This document shows, piece by piece, positions 8,935 through 24,597 of a stretch of DNA of 64,000 bases. The notes beneath the pieces were generated by a model. The model saw nothing but the letters and a program-made list of their open reading frames with translations, did no database searches and was not told where the DNA came from. The translations under genes were made by a program, and so were the position numbers. The DNA is from AP-15 sp963716115 (GTDB lineage Bacteria > Pseudomonadota > Alphaproteobacteria > ATCC43930 > CGMCC-115725), in assembly GCA_963716115.1 (NCBI GenBank), contig CAVQSZ010000030.1, forward strand, positions 1 to 64,000. The letters run 5' to 3'. The first letter of the stretch is position 1, and each line of letters starts with the position of its first letter.

Positions 8935-11900
8935 ATGGCCAGGTGCGCTCAATCAAGCAAGCCCGAAAACAAGCCGGCCGGGCTCGCCGCGCTTGGGAAC
9001 CGGGTCAGGAGCCGAGCGCGGCCCGGCGATGCGCGGCGATCGCGCATCAGGATCATCGTGGCGGCCGGAGCGTTGGGCGCCGCCTCGCCGGCCGCCGTTC
9101 TGGCCGCCCCCGATGCGTGCACCGGCGTCGGGACCGTCACCTGCTCGGGCAACCAGTCGGCCGGCGTCGAAAATACCAGCCCGACGTTCCCGCGGAACCA
9201 CCGTTCTCAACGTCAACGCATTGACCAGCAATATCGCCCCGACGAGCGCGAGCGGGCAGCCGGGGATCCTGTTTTTCGGCGCCGGCGACATCACGCTCAA
9301 CAGCGCAACGGGCCCGTTCCGGATAATCACGTCGGGAGATTTTGTCGACGGCATCGTCGCCGCGACCGACGGCGGGATCAAGCTGACCAGCTCGGGCGAC
9401 ATCGCCGTCAAAGGCGTCGCCTCCAACGGCATCAATGCGCTTTCCTTTCTCGCCGGCGCAATCGACATCGCATCGGCGAGCAACATTTCGCTGGCGAACG
9501 GCGGGAACGGCATTGTCGCCACCAGCGACGGCACCGTCGACGTGAACTCCTCGGGCGCCATATCCGTGACCGGCGCCGGCGCCGGGATCAGCGCGTCGGC
9601 CGGAAACCACGTCACCGTGAGCTCGTCGGGCAACATATCCGTCAGCGGCGACGGCGACGCGATCGACGCTTTGGACATCGGCGGCAGAAACGGCGTCGGC
9701 GGGGTCACGGTGATTTCCTCGGGCGCCCTGTCCCTGGCGGGAAACAACGCGATCGGGATCAACGCCTCCTCCAACGACACCGACGAGGTCAGCGTCGCAT
9801 CGTCGGGCAGCATTTCCCTCACCAATGGCGGCAACGCCATTCTCGCCTTCGGCCTGGGCGCGGTCGCGGTGAGCTCCTCCGGCGGGATTTCCATTGCCGG
9901 CAGCTTAGGAGGCGCCGGGATCACCGCCGTGTCGGGGGGGGATGGCGCGGTCAGCGTCACTTCGTCAGGCGGCATTTCGATCGCCGGCGACGGCGCCGGG
10001 ATCGCCGCCGCGTCAGGCGGGTCCGGCGCGGTCAACGTCGCGTCGTCAGGCGGCATCTCGATCCAGGGCAACGGCGCAGCGATTGTCGCTGTTTCCGCGG
10101 GCGCGGCCACCACGGTCAACTCGTCTGGAAATATACTCGTCGGGGGCAGCGGCCTCGGGATCAGCGCAATCGGCGTGACCGGGGCGACCGCGAGCTCGTC
10201 GGGCAGCATCGCCATCGGCGGCGACGGCAACGCGATCAACGCCATCTCGGCGAGCGGCCCTGCCACCGTCACCTCGTCGGGCAGCGTCTCGATCGGCGGC
10301 GACGGCGCCGCGATCGGCGCTTTTTCCGAGGGCGGGGCCGCCACCGTCAATTCGTCGGGGACCATATTCGTCGGCGGCAAGGGCGACGCGATCGACGCCG
10401 AGGGAAAGACGGCCCGTGTCGCCTCGTCGGGGGCCATTTCGGTGGCGAACGACGGTACGGGGATCATCGCCAAGGGCGTGAACGAGGTCGTAGTGAGCTC
10501 GTCGGGCGCGATCTCGATCGGCGGCGCCGGCGACGGCATCGATGCCGAGGGGAAGATCGTCCAGGTCAGCTCGTCGGGGAACATTTCGGTCGCGAATGGC
10601 GGGATCGGGATCAACGCCTCCGGCGCGGGCAATGCCGCCGTCAGCTCGTCGGGCCGGATAGCGGCATCGGGCGGCGCCGCGACCGGCATCAATGTCCGTT
10701 GCCACAAACGGCCCGGCCAGCGTCGCATCGTCGGGCGATGTAACCGCGGCGGGGGCAAATTCCACCGCCATTCGGGCCAGCGCCGCCGGCGGCGGCATTG
10801 CGGTCACGGTCGCCGGCGGGACGATCACCGGCGGCTCCGGGACCGGCGCCGGCGTGGCGCTGATCGGCGGCGCGAGCAACACCTTGGCGAATTTCGGCGC
10901 GATCACGACATCGGCCGGCCTCGCCGGGACCGCGATCCTCGGAACGGCGATCCCGGCCTCGCCCGCCGCCGCGGCCGTCATCGGCAACAACACCGTCAAC
11001 AACGCCGGGACCGTCATCGGCAATGTCGACCTCGGGCCCGGCCGCAACGCCTTCAACAATCTGCCGGGCGGCGTCTTCAACACCGGCGCGACGGTCGCGA
11101 TCGGCGCCGGGGGCACGCTCGGCAACAGCGGCAATTTGTCGCCCGGAGGCCGCGGCGTCATCCAGACGACGACGCTGACCGGGAACCTCACGCAGGGGAG
11201 CGCCGGCAGGATCACGGTCGACCTCAACCCGGCGACGGGCCAGGCCGACCGCATCAACGCCACCGGCAGCGCCAATCTCGGCGGCCAAATCGTGGTCAAC
11301 CTGCTGAACGCCACCCCGACCACCGGCGCGAACACGGTGACCCTCGTGCATGCGGCAGGCGGCGCCGTCGACAACGGCCTCGCGCTCGGCGCGCTGCCCG
11401 CGGTTGCGGCCTACCAGCTGGGATTTCCGAACGGGACCGACGTGGCGCTGCTGGGCGGCCTGAATTTCGCGCCGGCCGGGCTCAACGCCAATCAGGCCGC
11501 GATCGGGGGAAGCATCAATTCGATCCAGCTCGCGGGCGGCTCGGCGAGCTTTCTTCCGGTGGTTCAGGCGATCCTGACGATCCCGGACCTCGCGGGCCTG
11601 GCGCGAGCCTACGACCAGCTCTCGCCCGAGCCTTACGCCGACAACGAGATCGCCGATTTCTATTCGGGCCTGCGTTTCGCCAACAGCCTGATGAGCTGCA
11701 ATGTCGCGGACGGGCGCTATGCCTTCATCAAGGAAGGGCAATGCGTCTGGGCGCAGATCGGCGGCAAGTTCCTGAACCTCGGCGCGAATTCCGACAGCCT
11801 CGGCTTCAGCGAGAGCGCGGTCGCGATCGCCGGCGGGGCCGAGTTCAGGCTGCGGCCGGATTGGTATGCCGACTTCGCCGTCGGCTACGACAACGGCAAC

Positions 11901-12566
11901 ATCAGCACCGCGAGCACGCTGGCGAAGTCGGCGGCGGACCGCGCGCATTTCGGCGCGGCGATCAAATACAACCCCGGCCCGTTCCTGTTCTCGGCCGCGG
12001 TCTTTGGCGGCTACGGCTGGTATTCGACCGACCGCCCGATGGATTTCGGCGGCTTCAATGCGACCGCCACGGCCGACAGCCGGATCAGCCGGGTCGGCGG
12101 GCAGCTCCGGGCCGCGTATCTGATCGATCGCGAATCGTGGTACCTGAAGCCGCTCCTCGATTTGAACCTCACCCGCGTCAACCTCAACAGCTTCAGCGAG
12201 CAGGGGGCCGGCGGCGCCAGCCTGATCGTTTCCGGCGCCGGCGAGACCGTGTTCAGCGCCTCGCCCGCGGTCGAGGTCGGGACCCAGACCAGCCTGCAAG
12301 GCGGCGCCCTGCTGCGGCCCTTTGCCAGGCTCGGCGTGAGCGTGTTCAGCAACACCGATTTCGCCGTCGCCGCGGCCTTTGGCGGGGCCGGCGCCGGCCC
12401 GTTCAGCGTCAAGACCGGCATCGACCCGGTGACCGCCGATGTCGCGGCCGGCGCCGACCTCTTCCTGCCCGACAGCCGGTTTGTGTTCAAGCTCGCCTAT
12501 AACGGCCATTACGGCGCCCGGGTGCGCGACCAGGGGTTTACCTTGAAGGCCAGCATCAACTTCTGA
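8935..12566 (+). CDS. Autotransporter with repetitive passenger, two frameshifts
   Basis: The ATG at 8935 follows GGAGGGG. An extended basic N-terminus leads into a signal peptide (IIVAAGALGAASPAAVLA). The frame shifts near 9190 and near 10690; corrected, the protein has about 1,210 residues. Residues about 150-580 are a parallel-beta-type passenger built of units near 25-28 residues with the core SSGxISIxGxGxGIxA (17 SSG cores). A junction region (NAGTVIGNVDLGPGRNAFNN, LSPGGRGVIQTTTLTGNLTQ) precedes a C-terminal 12-strand beta-barrel of about 290 residues starting near YDQLSPEPYADNEIADF and ending in the typical terminal Phe (LKASINF). It should be secreted through its own barrel in the outer membrane (type Va). 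Function is probably adhesion; no protease triad is evident. Confidence 0.85.
9380..10680 (+). repeat. Internal 75-84 bp tandem repeats of the autotransporter passenger
   Basis: Seventeen units carry a DNA core close to TCGTCGGGCAGCATTTCGAT followed by GGCGGCGACGGC. Spacing is about 75-84 bp, with sequence drift between copies. Uniform frame and coding for SSG-x-I/V/L-x-I/V show that the repeats serve the protein fold. Confidence 0.8.
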
Positions 12567-12613
12567 CCCGCCGCCGCCCTGGTGCTCATTCAGAAGGTTC
12601 AGCCTCATCGCCC

Positions 12614-12691
12614 TGTAGGATGGGTTGAGCGCAGCGAAACCCATCTGCTGCGGCGGTTGTGATGGGTTTCGCTGCGCTCAACCCATCCTAC
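12614..12691. repeat. 78-bp interspersed palindrome, copy A
   Basis: TGTAGGATGGGTTGAGCGCA and its continuation GCGAAACCCATC form a 32-bp arm that is repeated as the reverse complement after a 14-bp loop. Copies B and C lie at 40834-40913 and 51326-51406. All three follow the end of a gene. The 227 bp after it (12692-12918) hold no gene I can support. Confidence 0.9.
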
Positions 12692-12918
12692 GGCTCCTTG
12701 CTGCTGGATCAGATGATTGCGTCTGAGCGCCAGGCCAGTGCGACTTGTCGGTGCGACTTGACGCCGCGTGATCGGCAGCCGGCTTGTGCGCGAGCAGCCT
12801 CAGAGGCCGCGCTTTGCTGCAACCGGCCGAAGCCGCGCAAACGGAATTTTCTTGCGCCGGAAGCCGATAAGATCGAGAATGCGCCGATCTAAGCTTGGTC
12901 GAATCTTGGGAACGCACA

Positions 12919-14777
12919 ATGAAACGAGCCGTCACCTCCTTGCTGGTCCTGCTTTTCCTGGGTTCCCTGGGTTTTACCGCCAACGCCGCTACACCAACGC
13001 CCGTTCCGTGCCCCAAGCCGACAGACCCCGCTCCGCGGAAAACACTCAAAATTTACAACAACAACCCCGCCAACGGCGCTGCGGTTTATTTGTTCTTCGA
13101 GTTTTTCATACAAGACCCGAAAAAAGCCGATTTATGGATGCAGGCATGCTTTAAAGTATCGGACTGGGTCGCACGATGGTGGCACTTTCGTCAGCCAACG
13201 GCGATTTGTAACCACCAGGATTCGCCGAGGTTACGTTCAGATCGGCAACGACGAAGGAATTCCGCCGGGAGGTTCGGTAACGATTTCGCTTCCGTTTTAC
13301 ACCCAATTGCTGGCGACGACCAACGCAAACCGAGGATCTGGTGCCTGACCAATATATAGATTGGTGGAATTCCGGGCGGATTTATTTCTTCGACAGCGCG
13401 GCGGCCTATCACTCGGTCAAGGTTACCAACGATAACGGCACCCCTCCGGCGCCGGGAGGCGGTCTCCCACCCAAGCCCGTCAAGGTTCTTTCCGGGGCCG
13501 ATGTGCCTTCCTGCACCTCCTCCAACGGCAAGAAGTGCACCGTGGCGCTGTTCGAGAATGCCATCGAGCCCCTTGGCGGCATTCCATTCCAGCTTCAGGA
13601 ATACACTCTCAGCTCCGCCATAGGCCCTCCTCTCAACACGACCCTGCCTCCGCCGACCAGATCGACGATCGATCTCAACTTCGTCAATTATAACGTGTCC
13701 TCGCTCGATTCGGTGTTCATGCCGGTCGCGATGGGGCCGCTGACCAAGGCCGGCGACAGCGTGGATCTGGGGGTCGTTCCGCCAGTGCCGGTGCCGTATG
13801 TCGGCACGAATCTCACAACTTTACAATTCAGAGCGACTCTGGAGAAGTTTTCGAGCAACGGCAGCAATTGGCCGTTCTTCGTTCCCGCCTACTTCGACGA
13901 TACGGTCCGCCCCAATTTCCCGTCATCGGCATCCAAATCCTGCTCTCTTGCGCCGTTCACCAATCCCAGCACCGGCGTCTACAACCTGCCGAAGCTTCCC
14001 GGCTCCAATCCCCTGTTGATCGGGTCATTCCTGGGAGCGGCGCCGGACGATCCGAAAAACAACGTGTTGCCGCCGGTTCCGCCGGTGCTTAGCTCAAACC
14101 CCAGCAACTACAGGGTCAAATACAAAACGAACGCATGCATTCTCCCGAGCTCTCCCCCCTTCGTGAAGCCGCCGAATTTGGGAAAAGCCGGCCAGGCGTT
14201 TATCGACTTGTGGAACAAATGCTACCCCAGCACGTTGAACACCAGCGTAACCTGCAAGGATATCAGAACCGTAGCCAAACTTTTCGTCACGGACAGCTAT
14301 TTCGGCAACAAGGCCTGCAAGAATCCGCAGACCCCTCTTTACTGGATAACGATGGAGGCCGTCTACGGCTGGGTCCCGATCGTCAATGGAACCTGCACCG
14401 GGCTCGATCTGAAAGAGACAGACCCGGACAAGGATAAGGCAACGGCGAGATATAAAGATGCCGCCCTCGCCTATTGCCGGTTGCAATATAATTATGTGAC
14501 TTTGCCGAAAGGTTCTCCCGACATATTCAACCCTTATACAGCCCTGATTCATGCTCCATATAGCCCGGTGCTGGGCGGCGGCCTCTTCTCCAGCGCGTAC
14601 GCGTTCTCGATAGACGACGCTCTGTCGTTCAAGCATGTGGTAGCGGACGGGATCATTCTTACCATCGCCGGCACCAAAGGCCTGGAGTTCGACAAAAAAG
14701 CCGGCCAGACGGCGCCGGTGGCGACGAAGATTCCGGACACGCCGGCTAAAATCGAGGCGCATTGCAAGCTGAGTTGA
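12919..14777 (+). CDS. Secreted protein of unknown function, two frameshifts
   Basis: A signal peptide opens at 12919 (AVTSLLVLLFLGSLGFTANA). The frame shifts near 13168 and near 13335; corrected length is about 618 residues. The first 170 residues contain KIYNNNPANGAAVYLFFEF, GIPPGGSVTISLPFYTQLL and DQYIDWWNSGRIYFFDS, which loosely recall thaumatin-like/GH64 beta-1,3-glucanase proteins. The middle is Pro-rich (PVPVPYVG). The C-terminal 300 residues have many Cys (NACILPSS, NKCYPST, VTCKDI, KACKNP, GTCTGL, EAHCKLS), which suggests disulphides in an exported protein. No catalytic motif is certain. The gene stands alone between repeat-rich spacers. I do not assign a function. Confidence 0.55.
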
Positions 14778-15127
14778 GGCGGTCGGGCAATGAGCCTCCG
14801 GGAGGTGGGACGGGTCGAGCCGTCCCCTCCCTTGGGGCTCCCGGCGCCGCGCAGGCTGTCTGCAGAAAGAGCCCACGGGTCAGCTCGGTGGGCAGCCACG
14901 CCTTCCCTTTGCCCAGCCGCGACCGCCGCTAAGGATGGGGCTGTCCGGGACAAGCCCGGGGTCGCGTAGGCCGGTATCCGATACGCTCACATTGTTCCGG
15001 CAACTCACGATGTGAGGAACGCAAGGCCTATTCGATAATCGCGTGACCGCCCTCGGCGGCGGCCGGGGCGCCGTCAACCCGCCGCCGGCTGCTGCAAAGG
15101 CGGGGCGGGGCGCGTTCGGGAGGCATC
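14778..15127. other. 350-bp spacer without a gene
   Basis: No supported coding sequence. It contains one degenerate REP-like stretch at about 14937-14968 (GTCCGGGACAAGCCCGGGGT) and the ribosome site GGGAGG of the next gene just before 15128. Confidence 0.5.
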
Positions 15128-16817
<1,690 letters not shown>

Positions 16818-16904
16818 GCGCGTTGCGGTCTTGTGCCGCGCCGTGTATCTTCCGAGACAAAGCAGCGTTCGGGGTCAACCCGCGCTCCGGATCGGGAGGT
16901 TCGC

Positions 16905-17240
16905 ATGCAGCGCTTCTATCGGATGGGCGGGATCGGCGTAATCGCCCTGGGCTGCGCGGTGCTGGCCGGGTGCCAGGCCGCCCCATCATCCCCGCCCGCG
17001 CCCGCCGCGGCGACCATCGTCCCCTACCGCCCGCCGCCGAAATTGGCCGAGATCCCGCCGCCGGCGCCGTCGCCGCGCGCGCTGTGGCAGAGCGGGCACT
17101 GGTGCTGGACCGGCGCAAAGTACGAGTGGACGCGGGGCCGCTACGCCGAGCGCCCGGCCCCGACCGCGAACTGGATCCCCGATTACTGGCGCGAGGAGCC
17201 GGACGGCTGGACCTGGGTCGCCGGCCAATGGACCTCGTGA
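16905..17240 (+). CDS. Small lipoprotein with aromatic W-x-W motifs
   Basis: 111 residues. The lipobox LAGC gives Cys at about residue 24. A Pro/Ala-rich linker is followed by a short domain with WQSGHWCWTGAKYEWTRGRY and WREEPDGWTWVAGQW, the paired Trp/Tyr pattern seen in YXWGXGHW-type envelope proteins. It is probably anchored to a membrane and faces the periplasm or the surface. Function unknown. It is followed 80 bp later by asd, with no sign of coupling. Confidence 0.7.
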   Translation: MQRFYRMGGIGVIALGCAVLAGCQAAPSSPPAPAAATIVPYRPPPKLAEIPPPAPSPRALWQSGHWCWTGAKYEWTRGRYAERPAPTANWIPDYWREEPDGWTWVAGQWTS

Positions 17241-17319
17241 GGCGATGCTTGCCTTGTAAAGCGCCGCGCCGCATCGTAAGTCAGCTTCCATTCTGCTGCT
17301 GACCGTCCTGGGGTTCGAG

Positions 17320-18384
<1,065 letters not shown>

Positions 18385-18401
18385 GCCGAAATCCGACACC
18401 A

Positions 18402-18596
18402 CCCTTCTCTCCCTCTCCCCCCGCCGGCCGGGGAGAGAGCCCGCCCCGGACCTGATCCGGGGGCAGGGTGAGGGGGGCGGCATACCAACACCTCGGCGAC
18501 TCCTGCACCTCTCGCATCTAGAAACCGGGTGGAGTCCGGCCGATCGGCCCCCCTCACCCCGACCCTCTCCCCCCGGCCGGCGGGGGAGAGGGAGAG
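18402..18596. repeat. Two GC-rich REP-like palindromes in inverted orientation
   Basis: 18402-18486 contains CTCTCCCCCCGCCGGCCGGG with GGAGAG and a trailing GGGTGAGGGGGGC; 18545-18596 contains CCCCTCACCCCGACCCTCTC and CGGGGGAGAGGG, the same motif inverted. A related element is at 57600-57677. This type is common between genes of alphaproteobacteria. The right copy ends directly ahead of yejE and supplies its GGGAGAG ribosome-like sequence. Confidence 0.75.
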
Positions 18597-18608
18597 TTGT
18601 CGCGGCGG

Positions 18609-19711
18609 ATGAACGATCTGCCCACCGGCGCTTCCTCTGTGACGGCTGACGCGCGATACGCCCCTGCCGCCCCCGACCGCTTTCTCGGCCGGGCGGTTAC
18701 GCCGCTGACCCGGCGGCGGCTCGACAGCTTTCGCCGCAACCGGCGCGGCTTCTGGTCGCTGTGGATATTCCTGACGCTGTTCACGCTGACCCTGCTCGCC
18801 GAATTCATCGCCAACGACCGGCCGATCCTGGTCCGGTATGACGGGGCCTGGTATTTCCCGGTCTTCGCCGATTACCCCGAAACGACCTTCGGCGGCGAGT
18901 TCCCGACCGCCGCCGACTACCGCGACCCGGCGGTCGAAAAGCTGATTTCGGCCAAAGGCTGGATGGTCTGGCCGCCGATCCCGTTCAGCTACGACACGAT
19001 CAACTACAGCCTGCCGAGCCCGGCGCCCTCGCCGCCGTCCGCCGTCAACTGGCTCGGCACCGACGACCAGGGCCGCGACGTGCTGGCGCGGCTGATCTAC
19101 GGCTTTCGCATCTCGGTCCTGTTCGGGCTGACCCTGACCATCCTCTCCTCGCTGATCGGGGTCGCGGCGGGAGCGGTCCAGGGCTATTTCGGCGGGCTCG
19201 TCGATCTCGGCTTTCAGCGCTTCATCGAGATCTGGTCGGGGCTGCCGGTGCTCTACCTGCTGATCATCATGGCGAGCTTTATCGAGCCCAATTTCTGGTG
19301 GCTCTTGGGGCTGATGCTGCTGTTCTCGTGGATGGGCCTTGTCGATGTCGTGCGCGCCGAGTTCCTGCGCGCGCGCAATTTCGATTATGTCCGCGCGGCC
19401 CGCGCGCTCGGCGTCTCCGACCGGGTGATCATCCTGCGCCATGTCTTGCCGAACGCGACGGTGGCGACCATCACCTTTCTGCCGTTCATCCTGAACGGCT
19501 CGATCACGACCCTGACCTCGCTCGATTTTCTCGGCTTCGGACTGCCGCCCGGCTCGCCCTCGCTCGGCGAATTGCTGGCCCAGGGCAAGGCCAACCTGCA
19601 GGCGCCCTGGCTCGGCCTCGCCGCCTTCTTCGTGCTGGCGCTGATGCTGAGCCTCCTGATCTTTGTCGGCGAGGCGGTGCGCGACGCGTTCGACCCGCGC
19701 AAGGTGATCTT

Positions 19712-19715
<4 letters not shown>
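18609..19715 (+). CDS. yejE: Peptide ABC transporter permease, YejE-like
   Basis: Inner-membrane permease of an oligopeptide/microcin C-type importer. The long N-terminal periplasmic insertion with FADYPETTFGGEFPTAADYR and WPPIPFSYDTINY is typical of YejE, followed by WLGTDDQGRDVLARLIYGFR and five membrane helices; the EAA loop (FVRAARALGVSDRVIILRHV-like, here YVRAARALGVSDRVIILRHV) contacts the ATPase. 369 residues. A TTG at 18597 is an alternative start. The gene overlaps yejF by 4 bp (GTGA). The partner permease YejB and binding protein YejA are not next to it. Confidence 0.92.
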
Positions 19716-21337
<1,622 letters not shown>

Positions 21338-21505
21338 CGCCGCTCCCCGAACGTTGCAGCGCGCATCCCGAGCTTCGACCGCGGGACGGTTTTCCCGTAG
21401 ACTGAGGGCCATCCGACAGAGCGCGGAGACATCTCGGGAAGAGGCTCCACCGGGTGTCGGCGGGGTGACCGAGGCGGCGCCGGGCGGCGGAGCGGGGCGG
21501 GGGCG

Positions 21506-23376
21506 ATGAGCGTCGCCAGCGACAGGATGCGGACGGTTGCACGCGCCCTCGGCCGCATCGGCAGGGCGGCCGAGCCGCCCGACGACGCGGTCCAGCCGCG
21601 CCCGCGCGCCCGGCTGACCTGGCCGTTGCGCGGCCTCCTCGCCGCCTCGTTCGCGGCGCCGCTGCTGCTGCTCGCGATCGCCGCCTGGCAGAATTTCCGG
21701 CTGCTCGGTCTGCAGGCGTCGGAGCGCGTGCAGATCGAGGCCGGCGAATTGCACGAGCACGCCTTCAGGGCGTTCGAGACCTATGCGCTGGCGCTCGGCT
21801 GGGTCGACAATCGAATTCGCGGGCTCGACTGGGACCGGATCGCGCACGACGAAGGGCTGCATCGTTTTCTCGCGGATGTCGAGACCCTGCCGCAGATCGG
21901 CGCGGTCTCGGTCATCGACGCCGCGGGGCAGGTCCGCGCCGGCGGGCGCGCGTTCCCGGCGCCCCCGAGGACGCCGCGGGCTGGGACGCTTTTGTGGCGC
22001 AAAGGCGGCGCCCGGAGACCATTTTTGTCGGGCGCGAGCACGTCGATCCGCCGACCCGCGAGGCGAGCTTCGACATCAGCCGGCGCCGCTCTACGCCGGA
22101 TGGCGGCTTCGACGGCGTCATTGCGATTTCCGCCCGGCCCGACTATTTCAGCGATTTTTTCAGCACCGTTTCCCACAGCGAAGAATTCTCGGCGTTGCTG
22201 ATCCGCGGCGACGGGACGGTCCTGGTGCGCTATCCGGCGCTGGCCGGGCCGATGGTGTTTACCCGCGACCGACCGGTTATGCAGGCGATCGCCGTCCGAC
22301 CCGACCGCGGGGTCTTCCGCAGCCGGGGCAAGACCGACGGGGTCGAGCGCGTGTTCGGCTATCAGCGCCTCGCGGATTACCCGGTCTACGTCGCCTTCGG
22401 CATCCCGTGGCGCGGGGTGCTCGCGTCATGGCGCGCCAATCTTATCGATTATCTGGTGTTCGCCCTGCCGGCCTCGCTGGCGCTGTTCGCGATGACGCTG
22501 TTCGCGGCGCGGCAGCTGCAGCGGCAGAAGATCGCCAGCTGGCGCTGGCAGAACACGGCGCGGCGGCTGCGGCGCGAGATGGACCGCCGCGCGCTGGCCG
22601 AGTCCGAGCTGCGCCAGGCGCAGAAGATGGAGGCTCTGGGCCAGCTGACCGGCGGCGTCGCCCACGACTTCAACAATCTGCTGACGGTGCTGCAAGGCTG
22701 CCTCGAATTGCTGAGCGGCCGGCAGCGCGACGAGCGCATGCAGGCGCGGGTCGAGATGGGCTTGCGGACGATCGAGCGCGGCGAGCAGCTGACCGGCCAG
22801 CTGCTCGCCTTCGCCCGGCGCCAGCCGCTGCGCGTCGAGAGCGTCGACCTCAACACGAGGCTGCGCCGCATGGCCGAGCTGCTGGCCCAGACGGTCGGGG
22901 GCGGCATCGCCGTCGAAACCGACCTCGCGCCCGATCTGTGGCTGCTCGACGCCGATGCCGGCCAGCTCGACCTGGCGATCATCAATCTGGTGATCAACGC
23001 CCGCGACGCGATGCCGGGGGGCGGCGTGCTGCGGGTGAGGACCTCTAACGCGAGATTGCCCGCGGGCGCGGCGGCGGAGCCGGTGGAAGCCGGCGACTTT
23101 GTCGCGTTGGCGATCTGCGACACCGGTGTCGGCATGCCGCCCGAGGTCGCCTCGCGCGCCTTCGAGCCGTTCTTCACCACCAAGGGTCCGGGCAAGGGCA
23201 CCGGCCTCGGGCTCAGCATGGTCTACGGCTTCGCCCGGCAATCGGGCGGGACGGCGACAATCGACAGCGCCGCCGACCGCGGGACCACGGTGATCCTGCA
23301 TCTGCCGAGAAGCCGCGCGCCCCGCCCGTCGAGCCGAGAGGACGCGACGGGCTTGCCCCGGGAGGGTCGCGCGTGA
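21506..23376 (+). CDS. Membrane sensor histidine kinase, one frameshift
   Basis: About 623 residues after correcting a shift near 21960 in a C-run (GGRAFPAP then EDAAGWDAFVAQRRR). Layout: first membrane helix (LRGLLAASFAAPLLLLAIAA), a periplasmic sensor of about 230 residues of PDC/cache type (IGAVSVIDAAGQVRAGGRAF, DISRRRSTPDGGFDGVIAIS), second helix (YLVFALPASLALFAMTLFA), then the H-box GGVAHDFNNLLTVLQG with the phospho-accepting His, and an ATPase domain with N-box LVINARDAM, G1 DTGVGMPP and G2 GTGLGLSMVYG. There is no attached receiver domain and no response regulator gene beside it. Signal unknown. Confidence 0.9.
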
Positions 23377-23431
23377 AACTCTGCCGCCGCAGTTGCGGCG
23401 CCGCCAGGACACAGCCGGAGGGGAACAGAAA

Positions 23432-24355
23432 ATGCGCATCGTCATCGTCGGCCAGCAGGCCTTCGGCAAGGCCGTGCTCGACGCCTTTGTCGCGCGCGGG
23501 GACGAGGTCGCCGCAGTGTTCGCCGCCCCCGACCGGCCGGGCGCCAGGCCCGACCCGCTGGTGGTCGCGGCGCAGGAGAAGGGGCTGCCGGTCCACCGCT
23601 TTCCGAAATATTCGGCCGACGAGGCCAAAGCGGCGCTGGCCGGCCTCAACGCCGATCTCGGCGTGATGGCCTATGTGCTGCTGTTCGCGCCGCCCGAATT
23701 CTGCGCCATCCCCAAGCACGGCATGATCCAGTTTCATCCCTCGCTCTTGCCGCTGCACCGCGGACCGTCCTCGATCCCGTGGGCGATCATCCGCGGCCGC
23801 AGCGAGACCGGGCTGTCGATCTTCCGCCCGACCCCCGGCCTCGACGAAGGCCCGGTGATCCTGCAGAAGCGGGCCCCGATCGGCCCCGACGACACCGCCG
23901 GCTCGCTCTATTTCGACAAGATCTTCCCGCTCGGGGTCGAGGCGCTGGTCGAGGCGGCCGATCTGGTGGTCCGCGGCCGGGCGACCGAGACGACGCAGGA
24001 CGAAGGCCGGGCGACCTACGAGGGCTGGGTGCGCGAGGCCGAGTCGAAGATCAATTGGGCGAACCACGTCGACTTCACCTACAATCTGATCCGCGGCTGC
24101 AACCCCGCCCCGGGCGCCTGGACCACGCATGGCGAGCAGAAGCTCTACCTGTTCGACGCGAAGAAGATCGCGGCGGCGACCTTCGGCGCGGTGCGCGGCA
24201 AAAAGCTCGGCGAGGTCGCCTCGGTCGGCGAGGCCGGGATGCGCATCCTCGCCCAGGGCGGCTATGTCGAGGTGTCGCGGGTGCGGCTCGACAACGGCGC
24301 CAAGATCCCGGCGGCCGAAGCCGGTATCGAAGCGGGGACTGTGCTCGGGGGGTAG
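23432..24355 (+). CDS. Formyltransferase-fold enzyme (10-formyl-THF hydrolase/Fmt-like)
   Basis: 307 residues, start at 23432 behind GGAGGGG. The N-terminal 200 residues match the formyl transferase domain: IVGQQAFGKAVL, the catalytic region FHPSLLPLHRGPSSIPWAI with the conserved His, and GLDEGPVILQ with the conserved Asp. The C-terminal 100 residues fit the Fmt C-terminal domain (INWANHVDFTYNLIRGCNPA). The HPSLLPxHRGxSxIxW pattern is closer to the hydrolase domain of 10-formyltetrahydrofolate dehydrogenase than to methionyl-tRNA formyltransferase. Bacterial relatives act on formyl-tetrahydrofolate; the exact acceptor here is open. Confidence 0.85.
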   Translation: MRIVIVGQQAFGKAVLDAFVARGDEVAAVFAAPDRPGARPDPLVVAAQEKGLPVHRFPKYSADEAKAALAGLNADLGVMAYVLLFAPPEFCAIPKHGMIQFHPSLLPLHRGPSSIPWAIIRGRSETGLSIFRPTPGLDEGPVILQKRAPIGPDDTAGSLYFDKIFPLGVEALVEAADLVVRGRATETTQDEGRATYEGWVREAESKINWANHVDFTYNLIRGCNPAPGAWTTHGEQKLYLFDAKKIAAATFGAVRGKKLGEVASVGEAGMRILAQGGYVEVSRVRLDNGAKIPAAEAGIEAGTVLGG

Positions 24356-24597
24356 CGCTGGCGCGAAAGGCCATCCTCGCGAGGCGGTCCATGCTCACGT
24401 CGAGCAGGGCGGGAGGGAAGCCAAGTTCTGGCTTCAACCCGAGGTTCGGCTCGCTTGCAATGTCAGCCTCAGTGCAAGAATCGATGGGCAAACCGAGCTG
24501 ATCAAAGATATTCCCGACTCGATCGGCCCCGTCTTGTTCCCTATTATCGGCCGCGGCGCCGGGAGGCGGGAATGCGCGGCAAGCGGGAGAGGAAGCG
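24356..24597. other. 240-bp spacer
   Basis: No supported gene. The sequence GCAAGCGGGAGAGGAAGCG just before 24598 holds the ribosome site (GGGAGAGGA) of the next gene. Confidence 0.5.

Noticed and set aside
9380..10680. CRISPR array
   Set aside because: The regularly spaced repeats are in frame, diverge gradually and encode a beta-solenoid pattern; spacers are not unique and no cas gene is present.
7648..10743. Very long open frame across the ThDP enzyme antisense and the autotransporter
   Set aside because: Its first part is antisense to a conserved enzyme and the later part is Arg/Gln-rich; only 8935 to about 9190 of this frame is real coding sequence (the autotransporter start).
10689..12644. 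651-codon minus-strand frame opposite the autotransporter barrel
   Set aside because: No domain or signal; the plus strand encodes a complete beta-barrel ending in Phe.
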